From positions 62,001 through 126,000 of the forward strand of contig JAFZRE010000026.1 of NCBI GenBank assembly GCA_017620015.1: a DNA stretch of 64,000 nt, written 5' to 3'. The DNA comes from Bacteroidales bacterium (GTDB lineage: Bacteria; Bacteroidota; Bacteroidia; Bacteroidales; ML635J-15). The translations under genes were made by a program, and so were the position numbers. The notes beneath the pieces are model-generated. The model was not told the origin of the DNA. It did no database searches and worked only from the letters and a program-made list of their open reading frames with translations. Shown piece by piece: positions 15,593 to 24,651 of this stretch. The first letter of the stretch is position 1, and each line of letters begins with the position of its first letter.

Positions 15593-17758
15593 ATGAAAAG
15601 CTTAAAGGAACTGATGCCCGAAATTTACTTCGAGGTAATGGACAAGGAAGATTTCGCAGAACACGAAATGTACCTTAACAAGATAATCGACCCAGAGAAC
15701 CATACAAAGATATTCAAGCAGAAAGGCGACATCGAGGAGTTCGTTTTCTACAACTTCGACCTCAAGCGCCTGAAAAACAAAATTCTGAAAGTCGTATCCG
15801 GTACAAAGAACAATGTGCTGATGTACAGGGTTTTCCCGAGCAAGGAACACGATTTCATACTTGCTTCGTTCTACGAAGACCTTGAGTTCAGTTCGCGCCG
15901 AAACGAATTCAACATCCCAAATACTGAGGATTTTAGAAAAATATTCATCGACAAGAACAACAAGATTACAAAATATGTTGATTTCAGCTACAAGACCGAT
16001 GATGCAAAAAAATCGACAACTTTGTTGCTGAAATGCGTAAATATTTCGCACAATACACTTATTTCCAACATATTCGAAACCATCGAACGCCACGAACTGG
16101 GATGCGACTACATGGAATTGTGGCAGGTTAAGAAGTCGGACAAGAAAATTGATGTTTACTACGAAATAGCCATCGAAATAAGTTTGCTGCTTCCGAAGGA
16201 AGAAATTGACTCGATAGGCGACGACTTCGAACGCTACATACAGTGCTACATAAAGCCGATGAGTATTTTCGACCTTGTTGGTCCTGCAATGGTTGGTCCG
16301 TCGAGCTCGCACACCGCCGGCGCAAACCGCATCGGACAGATTGCACGAAACATTATCTGCGCTGTTGAACAGTCGGGCGAAAAGATTGAAACCGTAGAAG
16401 TTAAGCTTATTGGTTCGTTCCGCGACACTGGCGTTGGCCACAAGACTCCATCGGCTCTTGGAGGCGGACTTTGCGGATATGTCACCGACGACCCACGAAT
16501 GATTGGAGCAGGAGACCCACAGTCGTTGAGCAAGAACGGAATCAAGTTTGCAAATTGCACCGCAAAGTTCAACGGATACAAGAAAGGTTCTGCCGACGAC
16601 GATGCAAGATACGCCGACCAGAAGAACGCAAACATCGCCGAAGTTATCTTCAAAACCGACAAGGGAACACATTGTGTAACAGGTTTTTCAATCGGTGCTG
16701 GAAATGTTGAGATAAGGTTCTACGACGGAATGCTCGATTTTGCACTCGACGGAAAGATTGATACTGTCCTGAATGGTGAAAAAATTGAAAAAATCAACGA
16801 AAAGAACGCAAATCTGCCAAAAATTGCAAAGATTTACAACGAAAATTCGGCTACTGAACTTCCAATGATGCCTTTCCATACTTTTGAGGAACTTATAGAA
16901 TATGTGAAAGAGGAAAAAATCAATCTTATCGACCTTATACTTGACATTGAAAGGCAACTGCAGAACACTGACCGCAAACAGGTTTACGACAAGATGCGCA
17001 GCTACTGGAACATTATGCAGAAGTCGGTTGACGATGGAATCCGCAGCAACGAACTTACATTGCTCAAACTTACTGGCAAAGATTCGAAGAATATCAACAA
17101 GTACCGCGAAGGCAACAAGATTTTCGACAATATTTACGGAAAGGCAGTTGCATACGCAGTGGCCGTTAACGAAATAAATGCAAAGTCGGGTGTTATAATC
17201 GCTTGTCCAACAGCAGGTTCGTGCGGTATTTTGCCAGGCGTACTGAAGGCATACAACGAAATTCACAAGCCAGAAGAAGACAGGATTCTCGAATCGTTGA
17301 TGATAGCAGGTTTCTTCGGAATGATACTTTTTGGTGATGTTTCGACTGCAGGAGCTGACTACGGATGCCAGGCCGAAATTGGTTCGGCAGCGGCAATGGC
17401 GGCAGCAGCCTTGGTTTACCTCGAAGGCGGTGATGTGGAACAGATGATTGAAGGTTTCACCATTGCAATAAAGAACTCGCTCGGACTTATCTGCGACCCG
17501 ATTGCTGGACTTGTCGAAGTTCCGTGCGTAAAGCGTAACGGTATTTATTCGTCGCACGCAATAAGTGCAGCCTTGATGGCTTTGAGCGGTGTGAAATCGT
17601 TTGTTTCGCCTGACGAAGTTGTGCTCACAATGCGCGAAGTTGGCGAACGCCTGAATGTCGATTACAAGGAAACCGGCAAGGCTGGACTCGCCAAGACCCG
17701 CGACGGCAAGGAAGTTGAAAAGAACTTTGCCAACGAGGTGAAAAAGTTCTTCAACTAG
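15593..17758 (+). CDS. sdaA: L-serine dehydratase with a 222-residue N-terminal extension
   Basis: A 721-residue iron-sulfur L-serine ammonia-lyase (L-serine to pyruvate and ammonia). Residues from 223 on match the usual single-chain enzyme: the beta domain opens with MSIFDLVGPAMVGPSSSHTA, and the alpha domain carries the cluster cysteines in ACPTAGSCGILPG, ADYGCQAEIGSAAA and LVEVPCVKRNG. Residues 1-222 are extra and are not part of the standard 400-460-residue protein. They look alpha/beta, without signal or membrane segments, and I do not recognise them; a ligand-sensing or partner domain is possible. The ATG at 15593 lies 17 codons into the longest frame. The gene has the housekeeping codon use of its surroundings and no sign of frameshift at the domain junction. 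Confidence 0.9.
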   Translation: MKSLKELMPEIYFEVMDKEDFAEHEMYLNKIIDPENHTKIFKQKGDIEEFVFYNFDLKRLKNKILKVVSGTKNNVLMYRVFPSKEHDFILASFYEDLEFSSRRNEFNIPNTEDFRKIFIDKNNKITKYVDFSYKTDDAKKSTTLLLKCVNISHNTLISNIFETIERHELGCDYMELWQVKKSDKKIDVYYEIAIEISLLLPKEEIDSIGDDFERYIQCYIKPMSIFDLVGPAMVGPSSSHTAGANRIGQIARNIICAVEQSGEKIETVEVKLIGSFRDTGVGHKTPSALGGGLCGYVTDDPRMIGAGDPQSLSKNGIKFANCTAKFNGYKKGSADDDARYADQKNANIAEVIFKTDKGTHCVTGFSIGAGNVEIRFYDGMLDFALDGKIDTVLNGEKIEKINEKNANLPKIAKIYNENSATELPMMPFHTFEELIEYVKEEKINLIDLILDIERQLQNTDRKQVYDKMRSYWNIMQKSVDDGIRSNELTLLKLTGKDSKNINKYREGNKIFDNIYGKAVAYAVAVNEINAKSGVIIACPTAGSCGILPGVLKAYNEIHKPEEDRILESLMIAGFFGMILFGDVSTAGADYGCQAEIGSAAAMAAAALVYLEGGDVEQMIEGFTIAIKNSLGLICDPIAGLVEVPCVKRNGIYSSHAISAALMALSGVKSFVSPDEVVLTMREVGERLNVDYKETGKAGLAKTRDGKEVEKNFANEVKKFFN

Positions 17759-17768
17759 AACTGAAATC

Positions 17769-18352
17769 AACCGCCCACTGAGCCTGTCGAAGTGAAGGTT
17801 TTCTCCTCTAAATGTTTAGGATGCGGAAAATTTTATCTATTTTTTATTGTAAATCTATTATGGTAAAATCAAGAATTACTATTTTTCTTCTCTGTACAGC
17901 AATTGGAATAATGGCGTTTAGCGGATGCACTAAGTACAGCGAATGTTCGTGTGAAAATATTTTCGATGGGTATTTGTATATCATTCAGAAAGAAGTGTAT
18001 GACTGTTATTCAGGTAGCACAGTTACTACTTCTGCAATTTTGTCTGAAATACCTATATCTGACTCCGAAAAACAAAATATTAACGAATATGACTCTTATA
18101 TTCGTTGTGTATATGGCAATCTTCCAAGAAAAGTTAAAGATATGGATGGTTGCAAGGTTAGATGCTGTATTAGCCAAAAGAAAAAAGCAAGACATAGAAT
18201 CGTTGAAGGGAGAGGTGTTGGTATTGTTACAATAAACTGCATAGAGACCAAATAAAAATGAATAATAACTAACCGCCCACTAAGCCTGTCGAAGTGAAGG
18301 TTAAAGAAAAATATTTCGAATTACCCTTCGACAAGCTCAGGGTGCGAAATAG
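17769..18352. repeat. TTCGAC-type REP copies around the cysteine-rich lipoprotein
   Basis: CGCCCACTGAGCCTGTCGAA at 17771, CGCCCACTAAGCCTGTCGAA at 18272, and the inverse CCCTTCGACAAGCTCAGGGT near 18327-18346. They belong to the same family as the dense group at 31404-32118. Confidence 0.6.
17860..18255 (+). CDS. Small cysteine-rich lipoprotein
   Basis: A 131-residue protein with a signal peptide and lipobox (AFSGC, Cys near residue 26). The mature part has several cysteines (YSECSCEN, YDCYSG, IRCVYG, CKVRCC, NCIE), which probably form disulfides outside the cytoplasm. The start at 17860 gives a normal signal peptide; a longer frame begins at 17812. It is framed by copies of the TTCGAC-type repeat (17769 and 18271). 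Function unknown. Confidence 0.6.
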   Translation: MVKSRITIFLLCTAIGIMAFSGCTKYSECSCENIFDGYLYIIQKEVYDCYSGSTVTTSAILSEIPISDSEKQNINEYDSYIRCVYGNLPRKVKDMDGCKVRCCISQKKKARHRIVEGRGVGIVTINCIETK

Positions 18353-18954
18353 TGCTAATAATTGTACATTATCAATTGTCAATTATTCATTGTACATTGA
18401 CTTCCACGCTCTTTGAAATATGCAAGCAAACTTATCAACTTTTTGCAAAAATGCGGTTAATTTGCTGAATGAAAAATCATTGAAAAATCGGTTTTTTCGT
18501 AAGTCGTTGATTGAAAAAATAAATCGAAATTAACAGAATCGGTTTTCAAAATGTTATTTCTGTGAATAAAAATTATTAAATTTTTCTTGCAGAATTGTAA
18601 GGTGCTCGACTATATGGAAGTTGGATTTAGGCAAGAATTTTTTGTGATTTTTTAATGTAATTTTTTCAACAGAAAAGCGGAACGATTTTAACAATCGGAG
18701 AGCTAAAATTAACCAATAAGGGGGTGATGAAAAATGTCAAATTCTGCAAGTGAAAAAATGCTGAATTATAAACATTTCGCTCTTTTGCGATGCAGTAAAA
18801 AAGTGTTTTATCCGTAACTTGCAAGAACAATTTTCACAAATTTACTAACCTATTCACAAGTATTAATAATAATCATCAATTAAATTTAATTAAATATTTA
18901 TTTATTGTAATTATGATAATGTGATTTGATGCGAAAGAAAATTTTAAAAAAATA

Positions 18955-18982
18955 GTAGCGTCGCAATGCGTTGCGTCGCTAC
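18955..18982. repeat. REP-like palindrome
   Basis: GTAGCGTCGCAATGC then GTTGCGTCGCTAC, a 28-bp imperfect palindrome related to 7862-7881 and 8524-8543. Its AT-rich tail runs to about 19025 and supplies the -33 hexamer of the birA promoter. Confidence 0.55.
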
Positions 18983-19006
18983 AGATTATCAATTGTGCAT
19001 CATCCA

Positions 19007-19037
19007 TTGTCAATTATCAATTATTCCCTACCTTTGC
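19007..19037 (+). promoter_or_regulatory. birA promoter
   Basis: TTG (19007-19009), 19 bp, TACCTTTGC (19029-19037). The -33 part lies inside the tail of a REP-like repeat, so repeat insertion may have created or altered the promoter. Confidence 0.6.
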
Positions 19038-19064
19038 TAAACATTTTACAAAAGATTTTAAACT

Positions 19065-19802
19065 ATGAAATACATAGAACTCAACGAGATTGATTCGACC
19101 AATGCCTACCTTTCCGAAAGACTTCTGTCGGGAGAGATAACAGAACCTACAACTGTATTCACCCATTCGCAAAACAAAGGCAAGGGAATGGGACAGAACA
19201 TCTGGGTAAGCGACAACGATAAGAACGCTCTTTTCAGTATTGCACTGTTTACCGAAGTAAAGACTGAGGAAATTTTCAAGGTAAGTTTGGCAACTTCTAT
19301 GGCCATATACGAATTTTTGAAATTAAAGGGTATTACAACGAAGATTAAGTGGCCGAACGATATTTATTACGACGGGAAAAAACTCGGCGGAATACTTATC
19401 GAAAATAAGTTAGACGGCAATGTAGTGAAGTCATCTGTTATAGGTGTCGGATTGAATCTCAACCAGGAGAAGTTTCCTAAGTGGTTGCCGAACCCAATTT
19501 CGTTGAAGAACATCACAGGCCAGGACTACGATGTCAAGGAATTTATAACTGGCATATCGGAAATGGTGGAAAAGAAGCTCAACGAAATAAAGGATGTTCC
19601 GTTTGCCGATCTTCGTCTCGACTATCTGTTGAATCTTTATTGCTTTGGTAAGATTATGATGTGGAAGATTCAGGGCATAAAGGATGAGATTAGCGGCAGC
19701 ATAGTTGATGTGAAGCCATCAGGAAAGATAGTCGTACAGGCAGTATCTGGCCAGCTTTGCGAATGCGACATAAAGGAGATTAAGTTGATTGATGATTTTT
19801 AA
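19065..19802 (+). CDS. birA: Biotin-[acetyl-CoA-carboxylase] ligase
   Basis: A 245-residue biotin protein ligase that attaches biotin to carboxylase carrier proteins via biotinyl-AMP. It lacks the N-terminal helix-turn-helix of E. coli BirA, so it is an enzyme only. Visible motifs: EIDSTNAYL at the start, the adenylate-binding loop as KGKGMGQNIWVS (the usual form is GRGRxGRxW, so two Arg are Lys/Gln here), IKWPNDIYYDGKKLGGILIE and GVGLNLNQ. The C-terminal small SH3-like domain is present. Monocistronic behind a clear promoter. Confidence 0.93.
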   Translation: MKYIELNEIDSTNAYLSERLLSGEITEPTTVFTHSQNKGKGMGQNIWVSDNDKNALFSIALFTEVKTEEIFKVSLATSMAIYEFLKLKGITTKIKWPNDIYYDGKKLGGILIENKLDGNVVKSSVIGVGLNLNQEKFPKWLPNPISLKNITGQDYDVKEFITGISEMVEKKLNEIKDVPFADLRLDYLLNLYCFGKIMMWKIQGIKDEISGSIVDVKPSGKIVVQAVSGQLCECDIKEIKLIDDF

Positions 19803-19850
19803 TAGTTTGTGCATCGCATTGTTAAATTTTTTACGATTATTATTTCAAAC

Positions 19851-19883
19851 TTGACGTAAATGTAAAATTTTGTTTATGTTTGC
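19851..19883 (+). promoter_or_regulatory. porQ promoter
   Basis: TTG (19851-19853), a 21-bp spacer and TATGTTTGC (19875-19883), 16 bp before the ATG. Confidence 0.55.
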
Positions 19884-19899
19884 GTTTTATTTTTAATGT

Positions 19900-20943
19900 A
19901 TGAAAAGGCTTGTATTAGTTTTGCCATTTGTAATTTTCTGTCTGACTGCATTTTCGCAGAACGGTGGCGAAAAGATATACAAGTTTCTCAATATACCTAC
20001 TTCAGCACGTATTTCTGCACAAGGTGGTTTCAACGTTTCGCATATTGATGGCGACTTGAGTTTTGTAAATTCTAATCCTGCAATGCTTACGGCCGACATG
20101 AACAACCAGTTTGTGCTTAGTTATACTAACTACGTTTCAGATATAAATCTCGGATATGCTATTTATGCAAGAAATTTTGAGAAAGCTGGGATATTTTCTG
20201 CTGCAATACAGTATTTTAATTACGGAAGATTTTACAACACCAACGAGTTTGGTGAGGTACTCGGTAAATTCAATGCTGCAGATTATGCAATAAATGTTTC
20301 ATACTCATATCCTTTGAAAAAATTTAACTTTGGTGGAACATTTAAAACCATTGTATCAGATTATTTTGATGCAACTTCTTTTGGAGTTGCAGTTGATTTA
20401 GGTGCTACATACAAGGATACTGCATCGTTGTTTTCTGCTGGTATGGCTATTAAAAACCTTGGCTTTCAAATTAAAAGATACACAAAAGGTGTTCGCGAAT
20501 GTTTACCAATAGATGTACAGTTAGGAATCACAAAGAAATTTAAGCATGCACCTTTTTCACTTTCATTGACTGCTATTGACCTTGTAAATTGGCGCCTACG
20601 TTACGAAAGTATATTCAGAACCAACTACGAAAGCGGTGAAGAAGTAAAAGAAAATTTCTTAAATAAGCTTGGTCATGCTGGCGATGAACTTATGCGACAT
20701 CTAGTTTTAAGTGCAGATGTGAACATAAAGAAAGTTTTTTATATATCGCTTGGTTTCAACTATCGCTGGCGTATGGAACTTGCACTTGCCAACAAGGGTA
20801 AGATTGTTGGTTTTTCAGCAGGATTTGGATTGTGTCTTAAAAAATTCAGTCTGGAATATTCTTATTCTTCATATCACGTTTCAGGTTCTGTAAACTATGT
20901 GTCACTGAAAATAAATCTTGACAATATAATTAGGAAGAATTAA
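19900..20943 (+). CDS. porQ: PorQ-like outer membrane protein of type IX secretion
   Basis: A 347-residue outer-membrane beta-barrel protein with a signal peptide (cleavage after FSQ, about residue 22). The mature N-terminus has YKFLNIPTSARISAQGGFNV and DGDLSFVNSNPAML, typical of PorV/PorQ proteins of the FadL-like superfamily, followed by alternating barrel strands and an aromatic-rich end. In type IX secretion PorQ acts with PorV, PorU and PorZ at the cell surface. It suggests that the organism has a T9SS, although no other T9SS gene is in the window. It converges on the PNGase gene with only 4 bp between stops. Confidence 0.85.
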   Translation: MKRLVLVLPFVIFCLTAFSQNGGEKIYKFLNIPTSARISAQGGFNVSHIDGDLSFVNSNPAMLTADMNNQFVLSYTNYVSDINLGYAIYARNFEKAGIFSAAIQYFNYGRFYNTNEFGEVLGKFNAADYAINVSYSYPLKKFNFGGTFKTIVSDYFDATSFGVAVDLGATYKDTASLFSAGMAIKNLGFQIKRYTKGVRECLPIDVQLGITKKFKHAPFSLSLTAIDLVNWRLRYESIFRTNYESGEEVKENFLNKLGHAGDELMRHLVLSADVNIKKVFYISLGFNYRWRMELALANKGKIVGFSAGFGLCLKKFSLEYSYSSYHVSGSVNYVSLKINLDNIIRKN

Positions 20944-20947
20944 TCTC

Positions 20948-22696
20948 TTACTCCACTATCAATACTCCGCTTACTGCCCAATGGCTGAAACTTCCTGCCT
21001 GCGGTTTGCCCATCGGAATGGCAACGGTAATGGTATGCTTGCCTGCCGGCAAATGGCTAAGGTCGAAATAAACAGGTTGAGTGGCAGTTCCTGGACACCA
21101 GCCGCTGCGCGAATAATCACTGCTCGACATACCATTCCAGAAATTTCCGCTTACTGGATTAAACCTGCGATAACAACTACAGTCTTCGCGCCATGGTGTA
21201 TGCGAATAAGCTGGTTTTCCATCGATTAGAATTGTATTGGGCTTGGGATTGAACTCGTCGCCACCCTCCCATCCGCCATGTCCGGTGCTTATGTAGCGCA
21301 GACGTACACTTTTTGCTTCTGGAATGTAAACATCAACAGTAAGGCTGTCTGTAGCAAAGAGTTTTCCGTAATTCTGTCCAGCCATTTCAAGCACATTGCA
21401 GGTGTTGAACAGCGGTATGCACCTACTGCCATCCACCTCATCGTCCCAGAGTTCGCTTTCTGGGTACGACTTCAAATCGAGCGTAACCTTGTGACCGCCA
21501 CCATCGTAGTTGCCAATCCAAACGCCAATCCACACTTCGCCTCGAAGCAACGAAGCAAGGTCGGTAACATCCTGCTTGTAATATGTTTCGTCGGCCCATT
21601 CGAGACCGTCAATCTGCACGCGGTCGTTAAAATGACCAACACCAAAAGGCGTAAAGAAACGCATCAGTTCAATTGGCGGAGTGTAAACCATCGACGAAAC
21701 TTTATATTGTTCCAAACTGCTTATTCCGGGCATTATTCCCTGATATGTCTGACCATCCTTGCCTACGAATATCGGGAGCGAATCGGGATGGTTGTTGATG
21801 CCGTCGAAAAAGTTTGGACAAAGTTGCTGACTTGCGCCAGGAATTATAAACACGGAGCCAGTGCGATCGTAGGCATCGCCGTTGCTATGCTGGTGCAACT
21901 CTATGAAAGTTTGGTAATGACTTGGCAGTTCGGGAAAACGGATGCGCTTCAGCGCTAGCGTTCCGCCAGCATAATACAAGACGCTATCGAAAGGAGTATT
22001 TGTTCGGTAATCACCATCGATATGGTCGTTTTTCTTACCCCAGCTTAGTTGCACATCGTCGAAAATACGTGTTGTAATTATCAGCTTTTCCTTTTTCAGC
22101 TGCGACAGTTGTCGCGATGTAACGCGCTGATAATTAGTATTGTTTGATATTATTTTGTCAAACTTCTTATCGTAAGAAGTTGCTTTAAGTTGCAAATATG
22201 TCTGTCCATTGCGACGGAATGCCACAACCACACCTTTGAAACGTCCGTAATACGGCACTGGGTTCAAGTCATAAGGATATTCCTGCACAAAGAATTCCAA
22301 CTTATTGCTATTGATGTTACACGTGTAACAAGTTAATCCATTGTCTTTTGTGGTATCATAGTCAATGTCGGTGCGACTGAACTTCGTAGCCACCTCGTAG
22401 CATTCGCTAGCCGAGAAAGTTGCCCGTGCATAAGTACTATCGGTCTCTAGGTTTACAAATGTTGACTCATGGGCATATCCTGGAATCATATTGCCCTCCT
22501 TCTCTTCCGAAACAATAAGATATACAGACTTTTGAAGAACAATTTCCATAACTGATGTGTCAATTGACGCACCGTAATCATATACCTCGTAATGGAATAG
22601 GTTTGCGTTCTTTGTGATTTTCATAGGCTTTACCTGTGCAAAACACGATGCTATAGCAAACAAAAAAGCAGTTGCAAGTATAAATGTCTTTTTCAA
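20948..22696 (-). CDS. Secreted peptide-N-glycosidase F-like protein
   Basis: A 582-residue exported protein, signal peptide to about residue 20 (ASCFA). The C-terminal half matches PNGase F, which cleaves N-glycans from asparagine: IELHQHSNGDAYDRTGSVF, the GHGGWEGGDEF motif, and the paired segment WREDCSCYRRFNPVSG with SSDYSRSGWCPG, whose cysteines form disulfides in the family. The N-terminal ~200 residues form an extra region seen in larger members. It would act in the periplasm or outside the cell on host or dietary glycoproteins. A -7 element lies 21 bp upstream. Confidence 0.88.
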   Translation of the reverse strand: MKKTFILATAFLFAIASCFAQVKPMKITKNANLFHYEVYDYGASIDTSVMEIVLQKSVYLIVSEEKEGNMIPGYAHESTFVNLETDSTYARATFSASECYEVATKFSRTDIDYDTTKDNGLTCYTCNINSNKLEFFVQEYPYDLNPVPYYGRFKGVVVAFRRNGQTYLQLKATSYDKKFDKIISNNTNYQRVTSRQLSQLKKEKLIITTRIFDDVQLSWGKKNDHIDGDYRTNTPFDSVLYYAGGTLALKRIRFPELPSHYQTFIELHQHSNGDAYDRTGSVFIIPGASQQLCPNFFDGINNHPDSLPIFVGKDGQTYQGIMPGISSLEQYKVSSMVYTPPIELMRFFTPFGVGHFNDRVQIDGLEWADETYYKQDVTDLASLLRGEVWIGVWIGNYDGGGHKVTLDLKSYPESELWDDEVDGSRCIPLFNTCNVLEMAGQNYGKLFATDSLTVDVYIPEAKSVRLRYISTGHGGWEGGDEFNPKPNTILIDGKPAYSHTPWREDCSCYRRFNPVSGNFWNGMSSSDYSRSGWCPGTATQPVYFDLSHLPAGKHTITVAIPMGKPQAGSFSHWAVSGVLIVE

Positions 22697-22716
22697 GGTT
22701 TAAAAATTTTGTTTTT

Positions 22717-22725
22717 GCAAAGGTA
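22717..22725 (-). promoter_or_regulatory. -7 element of the PNGase gene
   Basis: TACCTTTGC on the minus strand (22725-22717), 21 bp before the ATG. No good -33 is seen. Confidence 0.45.
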
Positions 22726-23234
22726 AAAAATTATGGAAAGAAAGCATACTATGAGATGCAAATCACATGAAATATCAATTTTCTATGACCTGCATACGCT
22801 TAAATTCCTCGCAGAAACAAAAATTAGATAGTTCCTTATTATACAATTAGTTAACACCTACATTTGACATTTTTATGCACGAGTTTTCGCTTAATGTTTA
22901 CACTTTTCTGCACAAGTTTTTGGGGTACAAGTTAATTCCACAAGCCAAATCAGCAAATAATCAAATAATCAAATTTTTAATCATCGAATCAAAATTATTA
23001 TTGCCTTTGCAGAGCAATTTTATTGGCGCAACTTTTTTGGCGCAATAAAGTTGCTGTGAAATTTAGACAAAATACTCTTATTGCAATTTGAAATCCTTGT
23101 AGATTAGCCACTTAACAAATGTTGTGCAGTTTTTAATCTTGTTGACAAAGCATTTTTAAGACACTTAGCGCCTGATATTTTCTCAAAATACATAGCAATA
23201 ACTCATTTTTTTGAAAGGTTAGCGCCGATTTTTT
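22726..23234. other. AT-rich intergenic region, about 510 bp
   Basis: No gene or RNA seen. It contains a direct repeat TTGGCGCAA (around 23032 and 23047) and several short T-runs. The zinc-ribbon gene ends at its right edge and the PNGase promoter lies at its left edge. Confidence 0.4.
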
Positions 23235-23525
23235 TCACTCATTCTCACTTTTCACCACCTCTATTGTTCCCCTAACTTCGCGCGGTTCTATTTCCTCCTT
23301 GCATTTCGGACAGACATACGGAGTCCATCTCTCTGTTTTATCGAACCAACCGCCACATTCGCACGATGGATATTCGGGGAAAAGCGATTCTTCATCATCG
23401 GGATACAGCAACTCCTTGCCACAAATATCGCAGTGCAGATAAATTTTGTCGCCGACTTTACCATCTCGCCATTCAAATTTGTGGGAGCAATAGGGGCAGG
23501 TGATTTTATAAGTGTATACTGGCAT
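23235..23525 (-). CDS. Double zinc-ribbon small protein
   Basis: A 96-residue protein with eight cysteines in four pairs: CPYC (residue ~10), CDIC (~32), CECGG (~55) and CPKC (~72), enough for two zinc ribbons. It probably binds nucleic acid or protein. Its ATG overlaps the stop codon of the upstream DUF4268-type gene by one base (TAATG), so translation is likely coupled and the two proteins probably work together. Confidence 0.75.
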   Translation of the reverse strand: MPVYTYKITCPYCSHKFEWRDGKVGDKIYLHCDICGKELLYPDDEESLFPEYPSCECGGWFDKTERWTPYVCPKCKEEIEPREVRGTIEVVKSENE

Positions 23526-24619
23526 TATTCGTTTAATTTCTTTATGACATTACTAAAAACATCAATAAAACGATTAGACATTTCAATAAAGTACTTAAAT
23601 ATTTCTTCTTTATGTTTACTTTCTGTGAAGCATAAATCATTGCTTATTGATATTTTCCTTGTATTATTGCTTTCATCTCGCTGTTCCCAATTTAGACCAG
23701 GTATTTTTGAATCAATATCTGCACGATGTTTTTGAAAAAATGCAAATGTGTTTTCGTTCTTTTCTTTTTCCCCTTGACATATATATAAGGATACAACAAC
23801 TCTATTCTTCTGTATGCCTAGGTTCACGGTAATACCATTTTCAATAGATTTATTTAACCATGCTTCTGATGTCCCTTTAGATTGACTATATGGATTATTG
23901 GAACAATCATAGTTGATAAACTCACTCCAGAAGCCAGCTCTTCCGTCTTTAAGTTTTGTTATTGTTTCTGCTGCTAAATTTTCAGATTGTGTTTTTGATG
24001 CCATTTTTATTATATACTCCTCAGCATCCTTAATCGGAATTATTTGGTCAAAATCTACATAAACATTTCCTTCATATTCATATGGTGTAACCTTTACGCA
24101 TGTTATCTGCAGATTGTAATTTGCCAACCATAAAACAGTTGACGTGACTTCTTTTCTAAATTCTTTTGCGACAAAGAAAATTCTTTGCGAATGATTCCCT
24201 TCGTTTAATAGAATTTCTGAAATAGCCTTACCATCATAAAAATCTGAAATCTTATCTTCTGCGTTTCCGTTATTGCCGAGATATTGTTGATAAATAGATA
24301 TGACATCTTCTTTCTTTAAACTAGAACAATATGAAGCATATTTTAAAGCTTGCCAAGTTACATCACTCCCACTATCGTCTCTTTTATTCTCTATAATAAC
24401 AAGATTACCTTGCTTGTCTAAAGCAAGCAAGTCTAAACGTTCGTTTGTGCCCTTGAATTCATCGAATTCCTTTGCAATAATTAGTAGATCTTCTCCTAAA
24501 CATTTAGGATATTTTGCTATCCATTCTTGTAAATGATTGCGTTCACGAAATCCTAATTCTTTAAAAGTTTTTTCTTCTACTTTTATTAAGCAGTTATTTT
24601 CTTTATCAATTTTGTACAT
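23525..24619 (-). CDS. PD-(D/E)xK-like protein with DUF4268-type C-terminus
   Basis: A 364-residue protein. Residues about 55-100 hold a restriction-endonuclease-like core: ERLDLLALDKQGNLVIIENK, with the Asp, Glu and Lys of PD-(D/E)xK, then VTWQALKYASYCS. The C-terminal half (FWSEFINYDC to FIDVFSNVIKKLNE) looks like the DUF4268 domain found behind such nucleases. Proteins of this type are frequent in variable regions and are suspected nucleases. It is co-translated with the zinc-ribbon protein at 23235. The promoter -7 element, TAACTTTGC on the minus strand, is at 24640-24632. A role in defence or DNA processing is an inference. Confidence 0.75.
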   Translation of the reverse strand: MYKIDKENNCLIKVEEKTFKELGFRERNHLQEWIAKYPKCLGEDLLIIAKEFDEFKGTNERLDLLALDKQGNLVIIENKRDDSGSDVTWQALKYASYCSSLKKEDVISIYQQYLGNNGNAEDKISDFYDGKAISEILLNEGNHSQRIFFVAKEFRKEVTSTVLWLANYNLQITCVKVTPYEYEGNVYVDFDQIIPIKDAEEYIIKMASKTQSENLAAETITKLKDGRAGFWSEFINYDCSNNPYSQSKGTSEAWLNKSIENGITVNLGIQKNRVVVSLYICQGEKEKNENTFAFFQKHRADIDSKIPGLNWEQRDESNNTRKISISNDLCFTESKHKEEIFKYFIEMSNRFIDVFSNVIKKLNE

Positions 24620-24631
24620 ATTCCTTTTTTT

Positions 24632-24640
24632 GCAAAGTTA
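24632..24640 (-). promoter_or_regulatory. -7 element of the DUF4268/zinc-ribbon operon
   Basis: TAACTTTGC on the minus strand (24640-24632), 13 bp before the ATG at 24619; it lies in the 32-bp gap behind the macro-like gene, giving the two-gene operon its own start. Confidence 0.5.
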
Positions 24641-24651
24641 TTTAAAATAAT

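Larger units (their letters stand above)
18256..19064. other. 800-bp non-coding region before birA
   Basis: No convincing gene. From left to right it holds two TTCGAC-type repeats (to about 18346), an AT-rich repeat tail (18362-18400), about 550 bp of AT-rich sequence with the direct repeat AATCGGTTTT (around 18486 and 18536), and a REP-like palindrome with tail (18955-19025). A 27-codon frame at 18734-18817 behind GGGGGTGATG is noted but not called. There are a few DnaA-box-like words (TTATCAAC, TTATCCGTA, TATTCACAA), none exact, so an origin is not claimed. Confidence 0.5.

Noticed and set aside
15602..17770. Long open frames antisense to the L-serine dehydratase
   Set aside because: They mirror the codon bias of the real gene, have no recognisable domain and lack a promoter or start context.
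18734..18817. 27-codon frame behind GGGGGTGATG
   Set aside because: The purine-rich site is striking, but the peptide is short, has no family likeness, and Shine-Dalgarno sites are not a reliable signal in this phylum.
18401..18950. Possible replication origin in the AT-rich gap before birA
   Set aside because: Only inexact DnaA-box-like words are present, there is no dnaA or dnaN nearby, and no clustered repeat. The parS-like sites suggest origin proximity but not this spot.
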